Part shown: piece by piece, positions 1 through 10,939 of the stretch | Layout: the number at the start of each line of letters is the position of its first letter | Numbering within the stretch: the first letter of the stretch is position 1 | Assembly: GCA_037576195.1 (NCBI GenBank) | Contig: CM075101.1 | Coordinates: forward strand, 37,634,001-37,698,000 | From: Phytoseiulus persimilis | Taxonomy: Eukaryota > Arthropoda > Arachnida > Mesostigmata > Phytoseiidae | Direction of reading: 5' to 3' | DNA length: 64,000 nucleotides | Translations under genes and position numbers: made by a program | The notes under the pieces: generated by a model | What the model was told of the DNA's origin: nothing | Database searches by the model: none | What the model saw: the letters and a program-made list of their open reading frames with translations, nothing else

Positions 1-367
1 AATTGCCCGGTGATCTCTAGCTAGAGACGGCGGACCCAGTATGGCTACGCGAATCAGCATGGGTGATGCAAATCGCACTGATTTCTCCATGGCCTCGCAC
101 GTCCAGTTGGAGTTTTCGATCGCTCCTATAGGAGACTTCGATACTTCTCTTTAGAGCTTGGCTTTTGAGTCGTCATTCGTAATCTAGCATTCATCAAAAC
201 TATCGAACAACCAAGCGTGGACGTAAAGATGAATGATGCCGCGCTTCAGCGGGGGCCGGGGAGTCTAGGCGTCGAACATAGATGGATTGTCAATGTCAAA
301 AGATCGATAGACGCTTCCAAAAGATCGATAGACGAAGCTCCAGGCTCTCCTGATGTACTATACTCAC
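1..367. other. Intron of the CNNM gene
   Basis: This stretch follows the donor GTGAGTA (minus strand, 361-367) of the last visible CNNM exon and should be intron. It contains a short imperfect direct repeat of AAAAGATCGATAGACG at about 298-336. No further exon is recognised. Confidence 0.6.
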
Positions 368-3199
368 TGAGAGTGTCCGTTTCGTCGTTTATTTCGGCTT
401 GGATGATTTCTTCAATGACGTCTTCGAGGGTGACTATACCCACTATACGATATTGGGGGTCTTGGTTCGCGCTCGCGATGATCGAGCGTACCAGGAACAG
501 GTGGGATCGACCTGTGAACGAAAATCACCGAAATGAGCTGGCGCTTCCCGAGCACAGCTGCAACATTCCCCTCCATCTTGTTGATGACCATTGCGCAGCA
601 AACGCCAAGACCTTTGCGGAACTCAGTCAACATCAAACCAATTGGATCATCAGTGAAGGTGTAGCATACTGGATGCCGGTGGAACTTCGTCACGACCTAT
701 TATAAGATATTGTTCCATTCAATTTATTCGATGTTCGGCGTGGAGCTTCAAATGGAGGGCATCATGCGCAGAAACGAGACAGTACTTAGAGAAGATGAGC
801 CGTCACCTTTAGAGGCAGGGAATCTCCGGGAGATACCAAAGCAAGATCTTTCGTGTGGAGCAACCCCACGATGGTTTGGCGATCGCCTTCGAAAATTGGG
901 ACCCTTGTGAATCCTCGACGGACTGGAAATAATTTCCGGTGAGCGAGTAGGGACTCAGATCACAGGAATTTCGGCACATCAGTGCTCTTCTGCTGCAAAG
1001 TTGTGAACGCATTCAGTCACCTATCTCGGCAATAGTTTCGAAATCCAGTGATGCTCCGATCGGTAACATGAAGACGTCCTCTATTTTGGTCATAACATCC
1101 TGAGCTGTTTTCCGGCGCAAGTCAAGAGCACCGAATATGATATCCATTTCTTCCTGTTTGATGTCGTCTGTTTGAACAACACGCAGGTATTCGGACAATT
1201 TAGCGCGGTCGAAAACAGATGGTACCTTCAAAATGGAGAGGTCTACTTCGAATCCGAGGGCAAGTTCGTCTCCGGAGTTCACGATTTCCGTATCGTCGCG
1301 AGTAGACACATTGTGGTAGGAATTTATTCTGAAGACTCACCTCTTTGCCAAGTATTTTGTCCAGTGCTACCGAAATCGGGTACGATAGTGGAGAGGTTAT
1401 GCACATAATGAAACGTGTGATGAGTGACGTCTTGGCACCGATCGCCAATCCGTAACTGGAATTCGAACGTCCAGTAGTTCAGAAGTGTGCGAGATCTGCA
1501 TCCCATTTCGTCCCAGCCTCGCACGGAAAATCTTCGCCGCATCCGTTTCAGCTTCGTCATTCGATTACCGAGAGCAAAATGCTTGGGGCAGTATTTCGCC
1601 GAATACCACGATTCCGATGGTAGCCAAAGACAATCCCAACCCTTCAGGCAGCTTCGACTCCACGTATATTGTGAAAACGTTGTTTACGAAAACATTGCCT
1701 GTAAGAATAAATTACCTAGGACAATCGAGGGCTACGTAAGAGCTTCCTATGAATCTTCCAGCGAATCTTCAGCCCTCTGAACATAGATGCCGATGACTTT
1801 GATTCACCTAGTACAAGTGAGCAAAGAAGATAGTTCCCTTTCCTACGAAAAGGAATTATTCTCGAAGCATAGGTACGTTCATTCGTGGTGCCGCACGTTT
1901 TTATAACCTGTAATGGATGTGCAGTTTAGAAAATCTCACACTTTTAATCCATACAGATGCGCATCATCGGGACGTGGTACGGAGACCGGTGTCGTCCTGG
2001 GTCCTCTAAATAATTTTCTGTTTCGAAAAGCCATCTCGGCGAGAGAGCTTCTTGCGGTGATGGCTCGATCGCATTCCGAGGATACACTCAGAACTTTCTG
2101 AGGATCGTATCAGTTCGGTGAAATAGCGGAGGGAAAACCTTACGCTCTTGCCTTATACCTGCAGCTCATTCATGTTCAGGTTGAGCAGACCGAGGGTGAG
2201 CCCAGAGAATAAGCCCGAAGTCAGGAGTAGTGCGCATGCCACCATAGCAAGAAACATCGGTGGCATCCCACTACTTTCCGGTACGACATGGAAATGGATA
2301 GCCTGACCTTGGTGCGTCCATCGGCTGGTATTTTCAACCGAAAGGCAGAAGTAGAAAACAGTCCTGGAAATTTTCAACTAAATCAGTAGGGTTAGGTGAG
2401 TGAAAGGTCACTGATGCCCAAAACACGTGTGGTAGAGAATGTGATAGGTGCTCTCAAAGAATCAACGCAGTTGTATGCTTCATTAATGCGATCTGATCTC
2501 TCTTCCCTCGCATCAGATTGATCAGTCACATCGCCGCAAGCTGATAACTGCAGTTGCTCGACCGCAAATATCGAAAATATCAACTTTTTCGAAGCTCTTT
2601 CCTCTCGAAATTTCAATCTCGATTCTCACCCGTTTGACGCTGCTGGCGGCGCTCGGAAAGATATCGTCAATAAGTTCGAGTTCACGCGCGTTCGGCTCAG
2701 CGGACGGAAACTCGTAGTACAGGAAGCGTCTTCAGGTGCTTCTTCGGCCGTGAAGGACACCTGAGTATCTATATTTGGACAGCTCTTAACTGTCCGATCT
2801 ATGCATTCGAACACTTGTTTTCTCACGTAAGAGTGATATTTATTCATGACAAGAGTTCTTCTGATGTTTTCGCTAAAGAGGTGAACCGGCGAGCTTGTCG
2901 GCAGCCTCAAAGCAGTACAATAACATCGAATCTGCTCGGCTCCTCCCATATTCTCCTCAAGCGGAGGATACTCAGGTGAGGAAACGACGCCCATATGCTT
3001 CTGTATCGCAGGAAGAACAATCGAGAATCATTCATTTTGGAGACTCACCGGGGTCGAAGTCAATACCGAAAATTTTCATCGAGACGATTTCATTCTCACG
3101 AATATATAAGGCACTCCCATCGCGATCGAATCGGTATCCTATAATCGATCCAGCGAAGCTTTGTATCAAAAGCGTATTTAGAGCCAGGAAACACAGCAT
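368..3199 (-). CDS. CNNM: CNNM/ancient conserved domain metal transport mediator, 3' part outside window
   Basis: Membrane protein linked to magnesium/divalent cation transport. Exons on the minus strand: 3049-3199 (start codon at 3199, signal peptide-like [18 protein letters not shown], then the extracellular region with IFGIDF), one exon ending at 2630 whose upstream edge (about 2780-2810) is unsettled, 2159-2363 ([15 protein letters not shown], first DUF21 membrane helix), 1808-1907 ([15 protein letters not shown]), 1569-1698 ([16 protein letters not shown]), 1341-1455 ([20 protein letters not shown]), 1021-1225 ([14 protein letters not shown], first CBS), 807-922 ([10 protein letters not shown]), 612-696 (TKFHRHPV) and 368-511 ([13 protein letters not shown], second CBS). 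All resolved junctions are GT-AG and keep phase. The C-terminal cyclic-nucleotide-binding-like domain is not in the window, so the gene runs off base 1. Family assignment is very secure; the second exon is the weak point. Confidence 0.93.
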
Positions 3200-3843
3200 G
3201 CTTCGGAAAGAAAACGTTGCTGTTTCCTAGTGAGGAGTTTACAACTCAAAGTGGCCTCTTCCGCAGCTGCGCTTGCGGCCGCTGGTTAAAGATGACCGCA
3301 TGAACGCTGCGCGACATTACGAGAATCATGTGGAAGAAGTTTGCTCTCCATCGGTGGATGCGATAGAAATTCTTCATAGCAACAGAAGGAAGTGAGAAGG
3401 TCCCTACGAACAACTCTCAAACTTTTAGTAATCGTCGCACGATAGGTTTGACAGAATTCGGCCAAAAGTTTTCAGGTAGCAAATCTGCCGATGAGGATGG
3501 TTCCCCACCTGTTGCGTCGAGTCGTAAGCTCGATCTCTTAGCACGCCTATCTACCTCTTTGAAAGCCAATAAATTCCGAAAGTGCATAACAAAAAAAGGC
3601 TAAGAGCCTGAATTTTGAATAAATTGAAGGAGCCGGGATTGACCCCTCGTTTGATTGGTCGTGTCAAAGGAGCTGGCCTAACAGATGGCATCTCGTTGTC
3701 ATCGGATACGTCTCGGGCTTGTAAAAGAAGAACTTATGAAGCGTTAAAGAATCGCGGTCGGCCGACTCTTCCCAGCTTTAGAAAACGCGTCTCAGAGTTT
3801 CAGTCTCAGATCGAATTGTCCTCGATATCTCGAAGACATCCAT
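3200..3843. other. Intergenic, upstream of CNNM and downstream of the receptor-like gene
   Basis: No gene recognised. It must carry the CNNM promoter and 5' leader (minus strand) and the 3' UTR of the receptor-like gene. Short open frames here lack homology or splice support. Confidence 0.5.
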
Positions 3844-6393
3844 TCAGTTCCGAACCAGTTTCACCTTCGATATATTCATAACAAAGCATTCACCGAAAAG
3901 AACTGCGATCGGTATAACGAACAAACTCAACGGATAGATGAACAAAACAGGATTGTCTAAGAGCGTGAGAGCGAGATAATCGAAACGCTTTGCCAGCTTT
4001 TCTCTGGGAAACAATCGGATGGTTTTGCTGAACTTGCGCCAATCGTCGCGCTCCATGAGATTTCTCTGGACTCTGTAGCTGACCAAAAACTCTTCTTTAT
4101 TCGGGTGACCGAAAGCGCCGATTTCAGCTAGCTCCATGAAGAAGTCGTCGAACCAGGCCGCGTATGGTGAATTTGAGTCCGAGATCGGGTAGATGTTCGT
4201 CTCTAGTGCGGACTTCGAGAACTGATGTTGCATAAACTGCGAAAGATGCTTGAGACCAATCTTTCCCAATGCGGACTCGATGATTTTCTTGAATCCAAAC
4301 GGATACACTGATCGAGTGGGCCACTCCGTAGCCCACTTTGTCACGCATTCTTCAGGCTCTGCATCGATCCTTGGTCTGAGAGCGGGTCGTACCATGTTTT
4401 CCGGATCTCTTGAGCCACACCACTGAGTGATCAAGAAATTGAGAACATTGTTCTGGAAAAAGTTCGCGTCGCTTCTCTGCTTAGCTTGCTTCCCCGATTC
4501 TAGGAAGCTGTCCCGGAGCTGTAGGTAAATTTTGTCATGGAAAGTCTGGACGATTGCATTTGTCTTCGTCGCGTAACCCTCAGGCGGTTCAAAAACAGGC
4601 CCCAGCTGCAATCGCGGCCCCGTACTCCCTAAAATGATGGGAGACACGTCATCGGCGAAACATATGATTCCTGGCACTTTACGTTTCCCTCTCCTCCGCT
4701 GTCGGATAAACTTGAGGCTTCTTTCGAGCTGCATCATGCTTTGTAATATCCTCGGACCGACTTTGTGAGTCACTTCTGGTTTCTGCAGAACTGACAGAAG
4801 CTGAGATGTGAGCTCGCTCCCAACGAACAATAACGCTACACTCCATATCATGAGTATAATTTTGATAGCGACCGAGCCACGAGCCAAACCCCTCAAGTCC
4901 ATGGATTGTAGGAACATGAGCAGCAAGAAGCTGATAGACTCCAGAAAGCCGACGTCCGCCCTATATATCGAGACGAAATATGCTAAGAAGATAACTGCCA
5001 TAACAGGATATTTCAGCTCTTCCAGAAGTTCCGGCGAAAGATTCGCCAATATATTCATACGTGGCGGATTCGGGTCCGGTTGTCTGGTGAGCATCACGAT
5101 ATCGTCAGTGTCGTAGACCCCTCGACTGTGTCGGGTTAGAGGCCAGTCCTTATCTCGAGGCATGTCCGAGAACCCTGCGACAGTGGGCAGAGTTGCGGAA
5201 ATTATTAATTTCTGATGCCGAGCCTGTGGGGGAAACCATGAGAACTGCTGTTGCATTTCTACACACTCACCAAGGTACAGAGCCGGTCTACAATTCTCTT
5301 GGATATAATCGTCGAAGGTGACATTGAATCGTTCAACGAGGAACTTCTTGATGAGCTGCTCCTGGCTCCTGCGGCAACCGGCCGCACATCGCAGACAAAT
5401 GCGACGATTCCGAGGTGACACGAGTTGATTCCCGCCCAGGGATCCGCCACCAGTATAAACCCTCCAAATCCCCTTATTGTAGACTTTGTTTGTTTTCAAG
5501 TAATGCACCGAGAGGTCTTCATACACTTTCGGGACGTAAGAGGCTTCCTTTTGAAACGCCCGGAATGTGCGTACGAGGGGAGCGGCCGAGCCGATATCGA
5601 TAACACGATAGGGAAACGTACTTCTGTATAGCAGATTGTCCAGCGTGATTACGACGAGTTGGTCCACGTTATCGGGCGTCGGAATTTCGTAAATCAAATG
5701 AAGGTCGGAACAGGTCAGGTAATAAACTACGGAGGCGTAAGCGTATTCCACCTTCTCTCGGAGATCGTAGCCATGCTCACCTTGTTTCAAAGTCATGTCG
5801 GAGAAAACGTATACACTGAAGGAAGGATTGAGGAAACTCTCGAGCATCTGTCGGAAACCGAAGTTCTGTCTCAGGAAAAACTCACACTTCACGAGGAGTC
5901 GACTGCTGAGGAGCATGAGTGGCCGTCGATCTCTTAGTCTCTTCGGCATCACACGCCGGTGATACCAAGAGAGCGTCTCGGCGAAAGCTGTCGTGTTCAA
6001 TCGGCTGAGAACCGGAACCCAGCTGTGAAGGAATCGGACGTATCGAGAAGTTTCTCGAGTATTTCGGAATTCTTGCGCTTTGTCGGTCCCGTAGAGGTCT
6101 TTCGTGCGCGCGATCAAGGCTTCGAACTCGCGCTGAGCTACGCGCTCCTTGTTGAAAGCTTCGATCATCGTATCTCTGGTATCGCCGTCTGGGCGCGGCT
6201 CTTCTATCAAACGTTTCCGAACACATTCGCCGATGTCATGATATTCTGACTTGTAGCTGAGAACGATCACATCATCATGTATATCCATTGAGGAGTTTGC
6301 AAGCTCTCTCTCCGATCGAGGAGGGATCGGCTGCGCACAACAAATCGCGGCAACAGCGAAGATGGAAATCGGGAAGTTCGTTGCTACACACAT
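3844..6393 (-). CDS. Divergent ionotropic receptor-like protein, single exon
   Basis: Intronless frame of 849 residues. The start at 6393 is chosen because it begins a clear signal peptide (MCVATNFPISIFAVAAICCA); the frame is open 51 codons further upstream without such a feature. The long extracellular N-terminal half is followed by a hydrophobic segment near residues 459-478 (YPVMAVIFLAYFVSIY), a second hydrophobic block at about 486-531 (SISFLLLMFLQSM, then IILMIWSVALLFVGSELTSQLL), a second extracellular lobe, and a final membrane segment near 811-841 (FIYPLSLFVIPIAVLFGECF). That order, TM1-pore-TM2-S2-TM3, is the ionotropic (glutamate-like) receptor layout, and large lineage-specific IR families are known in mites. 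No ligand can be named. A chemosensory role is inference. The classical glutamate-binding residues could not be placed with confidence, so it may be a very divergent IR or an IR-like protein. Confidence 0.7.
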   Translation of the reverse strand: MCVATNFPISIFAVAAICCAQPIPPRSERELANSSMDIHDDVIVLSYKSEYHDIGECVRKRLIEEPRPDGDTRDTMIEAFNKERVAQREFEALIARTKDLYGTDKAQEFRNTRETSRYVRFLHSWVPVLSRLNTTAFAETLSWYHRRVMPKRLRDRRPLMLLSSRLLVKCEFFLRQNFGFRQMLESFLNPSFSVYVFSDMTLKQGEHGYDLREKVEYAYASVVYYLTCSDLHLIYEIPTPDNVDQLVVITLDNLLYRSTFPYRVIDIGSAAPLVRTFRAFQKEASYVPKVYEDLSVHYLKTNKVYNKGIWRVYTGGGSLGGNQLVSPRNRRICLRCAAGCRRSQEQLIKKFLVERFNVTFDDYIQENCRPALYLGECVEMQQQFSWFPPQARHQKLIISATLPTVAGFSDMPRDKDWPLTRHSRGVYDTDDIVMLTRQPDPNPPRMNILANLSPELLEELKYPVMAVIFLAYFVSIYRADVGFLESISFLLLMFLQSMDLRGLARGSVAIKIILMIWSVALLFVGSELTSQLLSVLQKPEVTHKVGPRILQSMMQLERSLKFIRQRRRGKRKVPGIICFADDVSPIILGSTGPRLQLGPVFEPPEGYATKTNAIVQTFHDKIYLQLRDSFLESGKQAKQRSDANFFQNNVLNFLITQWCGSRDPENMVRPALRPRIDAEPEECVTKWATEWPTRSVYPFGFKKIIESALGKIGLKHLSQFMQHQFSKSALETNIYPISDSNSPYAAWFDDFFMELAEIGAFGHPNKEEFLVSYRVQRNLMERDDWRKFSKTIRLFPREKLAKRFDYLALTLLDNPVLFIYPLSLFVIPIAVLFGECFVMNISKVKLVRN

Positions 6394-7839
6394 ACTTGAG
6401 CTGATTGAGCACTTTCTACTCCAGACTCCAGACCTTGAACAGACCCCCTGGATAGGAAGTGAGTACTGACAGCAACTCGGGGAAATTTTATCGTTGGCAT
6501 CTCTACTAAAATATTCATGCAATGAGCAAGTCGATGGAGCCACCATATGAATAGATGCGCTCTCCTCCGTCTGCTGTCGGAAGAGTTGCGAGATGTAATT
6601 CCTTGATAATGGAAGGAATTAAATACAGTTTTCCTTTGGATAGCCTTGTTCGATTGCCATGCGGGCTCCGTATGTTTTGACTCTCCCACCGCGTCCCGCG
6701 AATCGATTGGAGATCGTGTGCCTCCATCAACCTACCATCATTCATGGAATCGCGATCGTCATCGCTGCGAGACCCATACAGGATTATTGATCGAGTCATT
6801 ATCTTGCCCGTTGACGTGGACGCGACGGACAAATGTTTTCTTGGCTCCTCGGATAATAAATAAGCGTTCAGTTTGGGTTTGAATAAAAACTGCTCACTCT
6901 CGCGTCAGCGGTCCTGTCAGCAGATGTACTGTAGAGCGTTGGTTATAACTCTTTGTCGAGCAGGCCCATCTGTGTTGACCGGTCTGTTTTCGAAAAGTAT
7001 GCTCAGGGCGATCTTCTCCTGGGAAACTCGGAGAGCTTATCGGGTCCCCGACATTTTCCCCTTCGCGGCATCATTCAAGGATTTTGAACGAGAGATGAAG
7101 CTTGACCATAGCTCAGCCCACACCCGAGCGCACGAGAGCTTGATTCCCACCCCTTATTTTGGCGAATCGTCGTTTGCGGCAATATACTCCGTACACAATC
7201 ACCGAGCTGTGTTCCGTGAAGCTGGTGAGAGATGCCGAACAGCTCACAAAATGTGTACGTCACACATCAAAGGATTCCATCGGCGAGGGGCATTTGAAAC
7301 TCTGTTCAGTACCGGTCTTGTCGGGACGAGGATATAGTCGCGATGATCCACCAGCCGGGTGAGCCTTCCCTTTTCTTGACGATTAGTGCCGACGGGGACC
7401 GTCAGCACTGGGTGGTGCGTATCCTGTAACGGCTCCCCCATGAGTTCAAATCGATAGATTTGGGAAGGCTCAGACCTTTTGAGTGAGCGCAGTTGGTCGC
7501 AAGAGACTCGCTAGCCTGAATGATCTGTTTTCATGAGCAAGCTGCCGTCGTTACGTCTCTATCAGCTCCTGAGAAATGAAATAACCCGTTAGGTCGTCAA
7601 CGCGTTCTTGAATGTTCCCCATCAACGGGGCTCCAGCATCGGGGCTCGCCCCGTGCCGGCATGTTCCGCAACCAAACGGTTCGACGTTTCACGGGAACGT
7701 TGTGGTGGTGTCATTGAAGCTAACACCGCTGACTTCCCTAGTCTACTACGGGATGAACGCTGTGAGGTGAGCGACGATCCGGGTCTTCTGGCAATATCTC
7801 AGCCGCTAGAGTACATTTCCTGAATTTTTTTTTTCTGAT
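6394..7839. other. Intergenic, no gene recognised
   Basis: No frame here shows a recognised domain or convincing splice pairs. The part next to 6393 should contain the promoter of the receptor-like gene. Open frames up to 154 codons look like chance frames. Confidence 0.5.
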
Positions 7840-8103
7840 TGATTTCTCCCCAAGAGACACATCTCTGCCTCTTATGTTTCAAAAATTCGGTTGAGAGCTG
7901 GTAATTTGGAAGCATGTCAAAGTCTACCTTCCGAAATCCAACTTCAACAGGCTCATAATTTTTCAATTTTTTCCTCTTCTTTCAGTCTTCGAAATCGGCC
8001 CGATTCGTCTTCCACGTAGACTTCGACATGCTCCCAAATTACCACCTCTCAACCGTATTTTTGAAACAAAATCGGCAAAGATGTGTCTTTTGGAGAGCAA
8101 TCA
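7840..8103. repeat. Long inverted repeat (hairpin-forming), possible MITE/foldback element
   Basis: The left arm, from about 7840 to 7935, starts TGATTTCTCCCCAAGAGACA. The right arm, about 8008-8103, is its reverse complement with scattered mismatches and ends GGAGAGCAATCA. The arms are nearly 100 bp, visibly similar along the whole length, and separated by about 70 bp rich in T. No target duplication was clear at the edges. It could be a non-autonomous DNA transposon or a hairpin RNA locus. Confidence 0.8.
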
Positions 8104-8439
8104 AACACCCGAACACCCTGTACAGTGGAATATCGAGAGCTTGGAATTCTTCGACCCTCCGAAAGCTTCGCTATGGGTTCCAGCCTCACTCTGACTTCAG
8201 CAATCCTGTGACGCTAGAGGAAAATCTTGGGAAGGTGTCACTTCGAGGCGGGAATCGTGGTTCTCACAAATATCTATGCTGTTCCTTGACGCGTATTGGA
8301 AGGATTCTCGATTTCCTGTACACTCTTTGGGACACTGTACTCATTTAGCAGTGTTTGGGCACGCCGTGGGAGTTTTCATGGAGCTTCGGGAAGACGCTAC
8401 CTACTGATATGTGGCAGACGCGTTTCAACCGGTTACAGG

Positions 8440-8829
8440 CCGGGAGCTCGAGAACCCGGGAGCTCGAAAACCCAGGAGCTCGGAAAAAAATCCCGGGAGC
8501 TCGAAACCCCTCTCCCTCAAATTAGGTTCCGCTCGATCCCAACGAACCTTCTATGCATAGCCTTCGAGTGCCCGAATAGGACAGCGAACATACCAGGAGG
8601 GACATCCAAGCGGATTTGGATACCGATTGTACCTTGATATCCATGGGTCACACTCGTACCGATCGCGAAAACCTCGTGATACTCTTTTCTCGTATCAGCT
8701 ACTCCACTCTCTACCCAGAAGGTTCGTTGTGTTCAAATCGGACCCGATTTGGGGGAAAGACTTTTCGAGATGCCGGGTTTTCGAGCTCCCTGGATTTTCT
8801 TTCGAGCTGCCGGGTTTTCGAGCTCCCGG
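8440..8829. repeat. Second long inverted repeat with internal GGGAGCTCGAAAA tandem units
   Basis: The left arm (about 8440-8552) contains four degenerate copies of CCCGGGAGCTCGAAAA. The right arm (about 8717-8829) carries the reverse complement, GGGTTTTCGAGCTCCC, in matching order. The inner edges also pair (AACGAACCTTCT against AGAAGGTTCGTT). The spacer is about 165 bp. The arms are more than 100 bp, so a transcript in either direction would fold into a long hairpin. It lies only about 340 bp after the first inverted repeat. Confidence 0.8.
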
Positions 8830-10492
8830 TTGCACACCGTTTCAACCTGGGACCGACCTGAAGTCCCTCAATCTTGACCTACCCTGAGGAGTAGTTTCAA
8901 TCTACGAGAGTATTAAGTGCTTTCCGGCAGCGGATTTCATACGTCCCGGCGTTTCTGAGAAAACAGTGTAATTTCGCGCATGTCGAGAGTCTCTCGCGTC
9001 TGTTCTCTCGTTGGCTCCGAAGACTGCCCGAAGAAGGCGGGTGAGAAATCTCAGCTATTCGCTACAATGCCAATGCGGTTAGTTTGGCGAAGACAGGGGA
9101 TGAGGGCACTCAGAACTGGTGCAATTGGCTGATGGCAAGCGTAAAAAACACAGCCGACTTCGCAAACGTAGGTCGGAGGAAGGAAAAAGTGACTCTACTG
9201 CTGAACGTCGATTGATACCTACCGCAGGGATGAGGGCAAACGGATGATCCATGTGCGGGGCTCTCATTCTTCGGTTGCCGCCTATTTTCTTCCAAACAAG
9301 AGAGAAGCCTCCAAGCTAAGAAACCTTCACCCTACAACCATGCCCTACAACCGATCTAACGTGGAGCATCATGCCCTAAAACCGATATCCTCAAGGACGA
9401 CGTTTTCGATTTCAAACGAAAGATGAGCCTGAGGGAGTTTGAGGTCTATCTCCTGCTGCAAATCGACTCGCTCAAAATGAGTCCGTAACATTGCCAAGAT
9501 CGATATGCTGGCAGTCTGTCTCGGGGTAGTCAAATATGCCCTTCGCTCCCCGATCCGTCCTCATCTGTTGGATTTCGAATGGGAATGAAGAATTCTCTCC
9601 CCCTGGGCGAACTTAAATCTGGCTGCGGTCGTACGGTTTCTTCGGCATATTAGACTCCTGCGTTCGCTCCCCTGTGGACTGTTCTGAATCGCGTTCCGAG
9701 GCCCGAAATCATACTCCTACGATTTGTCCGGGCTAATGTCTCCCCAAAATTATCCGCTGCAAACGGATGTGCCTAACCATACGTTCCCGAAAATTGAATT
9801 ATCCGTCATTCCGAGAACGCCGAAGAATAACTCAAGACCCCCTCCGAAAAGAGAGGCTGCTGCTCGAATCACACGTATACAGGAGCTGCACCGGTTTTCA
9901 GCGAACCAAAGTGGGACGAGAACGTGCAAAGATGTTGGAACGCTATCCCTGACTTCTATTGGAATACGCCCCGACCCAGCCACTGATCGTTGGCTCCATG
10001 CTGTGCTGGCCACTCGTTTATCCGATGGGACACGAGAGCTAATAGGCATAAAGTAAACGTCTGCTGATAAAATGTAGCCGTGACCGTCGGCTTCGAGTAA
10101 ACATACCGACGCGAGAGTAACAAGCACGTAACGAGTTCAAGATGGGATCGATCGCCACATTGTTTGGTTCTCTCTCCGAGCTCTCATCGGCCGATTCGCT
10201 TGATACTCCCTTGATGCTTCTGAGCTCTCGTGGACGACTGCTCCAATCTTCCCTAATTAGGGCTTCCGTGCTCAGCCACCTTCGAGGATTCATGCCACAG
10301 CGAGAAAAGAGCAGCCTCTGATGCCAATTCACACGAAATGGCTCCGAGGTAACGAAGGATGAGCCGTTCGGGGCGGGATAACGAATCGGTCGCTAACAGA
10401 ACCGGAGTTACTGATGCGCCATGGGGAACCAACGGAGCTTCAAGTTGGGGTTTCAAAAATCGACTGAAAACGAAGTCCGGGCGGCTGCCACC
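8830..10492. other. Intergenic, no gene recognised
   Basis: No coding signal that I can support. The frame at 9750-10127 on the minus strand has a hydrophobic beginning but no ATG start and no homology. Confidence 0.45.
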
Positions 10493-10939
10493 ATGGAGGG
10501 CCCACGGTTGACACTGAGGTATCGTCTCGTGGACTCATTCTATCACTTGGCTTCGATAGTCAATTCACTCGTGTATGTTCAACTATCGAAGTCATCGTCG
10601 AACAATACCGTTGTTCTCGTAATTCTGATCGATTTTGTCACAATCTACTACCACCTTATACAGCCGAGGAACGACCGACTATTCTATCTGGTTATTCGAG
10701 TCGGCATCTGGATTTTCGACGTTTTGCACCACCTCGTCCTGATTCCTTTCGACGTGATTCGATGTAATCTCCTCATTTACCAACAACCGAAAAACTGGAT
10801 ACCACTGTTTCTTCAAACTACCGCAAGTTTATGTCTGCACTGCATCATGAGTCTGGAATACGGGGAACATGTAGCTGTCCTGATCGCTAGTCTCAGCGAC
10901 GTTCCCAATCGACGAGCGCACGGAGCAGGTGATATGTGA
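10493..10939 (+). CDS. Small multi-pass membrane protein, not recognised
   Basis: Single-exon frame of 148 residues starting at an ideal eukaryotic start context (GCCACCATGG at 10487-10496). The sequence begins MEGPRLTLRY. It has hydrophobic stretches suggesting about four membrane helices: YHLASIVNSLVYVQL, VVLVILIDFVTIYYHL, FYLVIRVGIWIFDVLHHLVL and LFLQTTASLCLHCIM. An AATAAA signal follows at about 11070-11075, roughly 130 bp after the stop, consistent with a short 3' UTR. The frame remains open 24 codons upstream, but the Kozak context favours 10493. A possible donor (GCAG|GTGATA) just before the stop leaves open a further exon. Function is unknown; I did not match it to any family. Confidence 0.5.
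   Translation: MEGPRLTLRYRLVDSFYHLASIVNSLVYVQLSKSSSNNTVVLVILIDFVTIYYHLIQPRNDRLFYLVIRVGIWIFDVLHHLVLIPFDVIRCNLLIYQQPKNWIPLFLQTTASLCLHCIMSLEYGEHVAVLIASLSDVPNRRAHGAGDM

Noticed and set aside
2630..2770. Alternative CNNM frame ([19 protein letters not shown])
   Set aside because: It needs a different phase at the donor at 2630; the frame containing [14 protein letters not shown] fits the phase of the next exon and the family's N-terminal pattern.
5250..5300. Possible intron in the receptor-like gene (CTCACCAAGG context)
   Set aside because: The frame stays open across it and the protein remains plausible, so no intron is needed.
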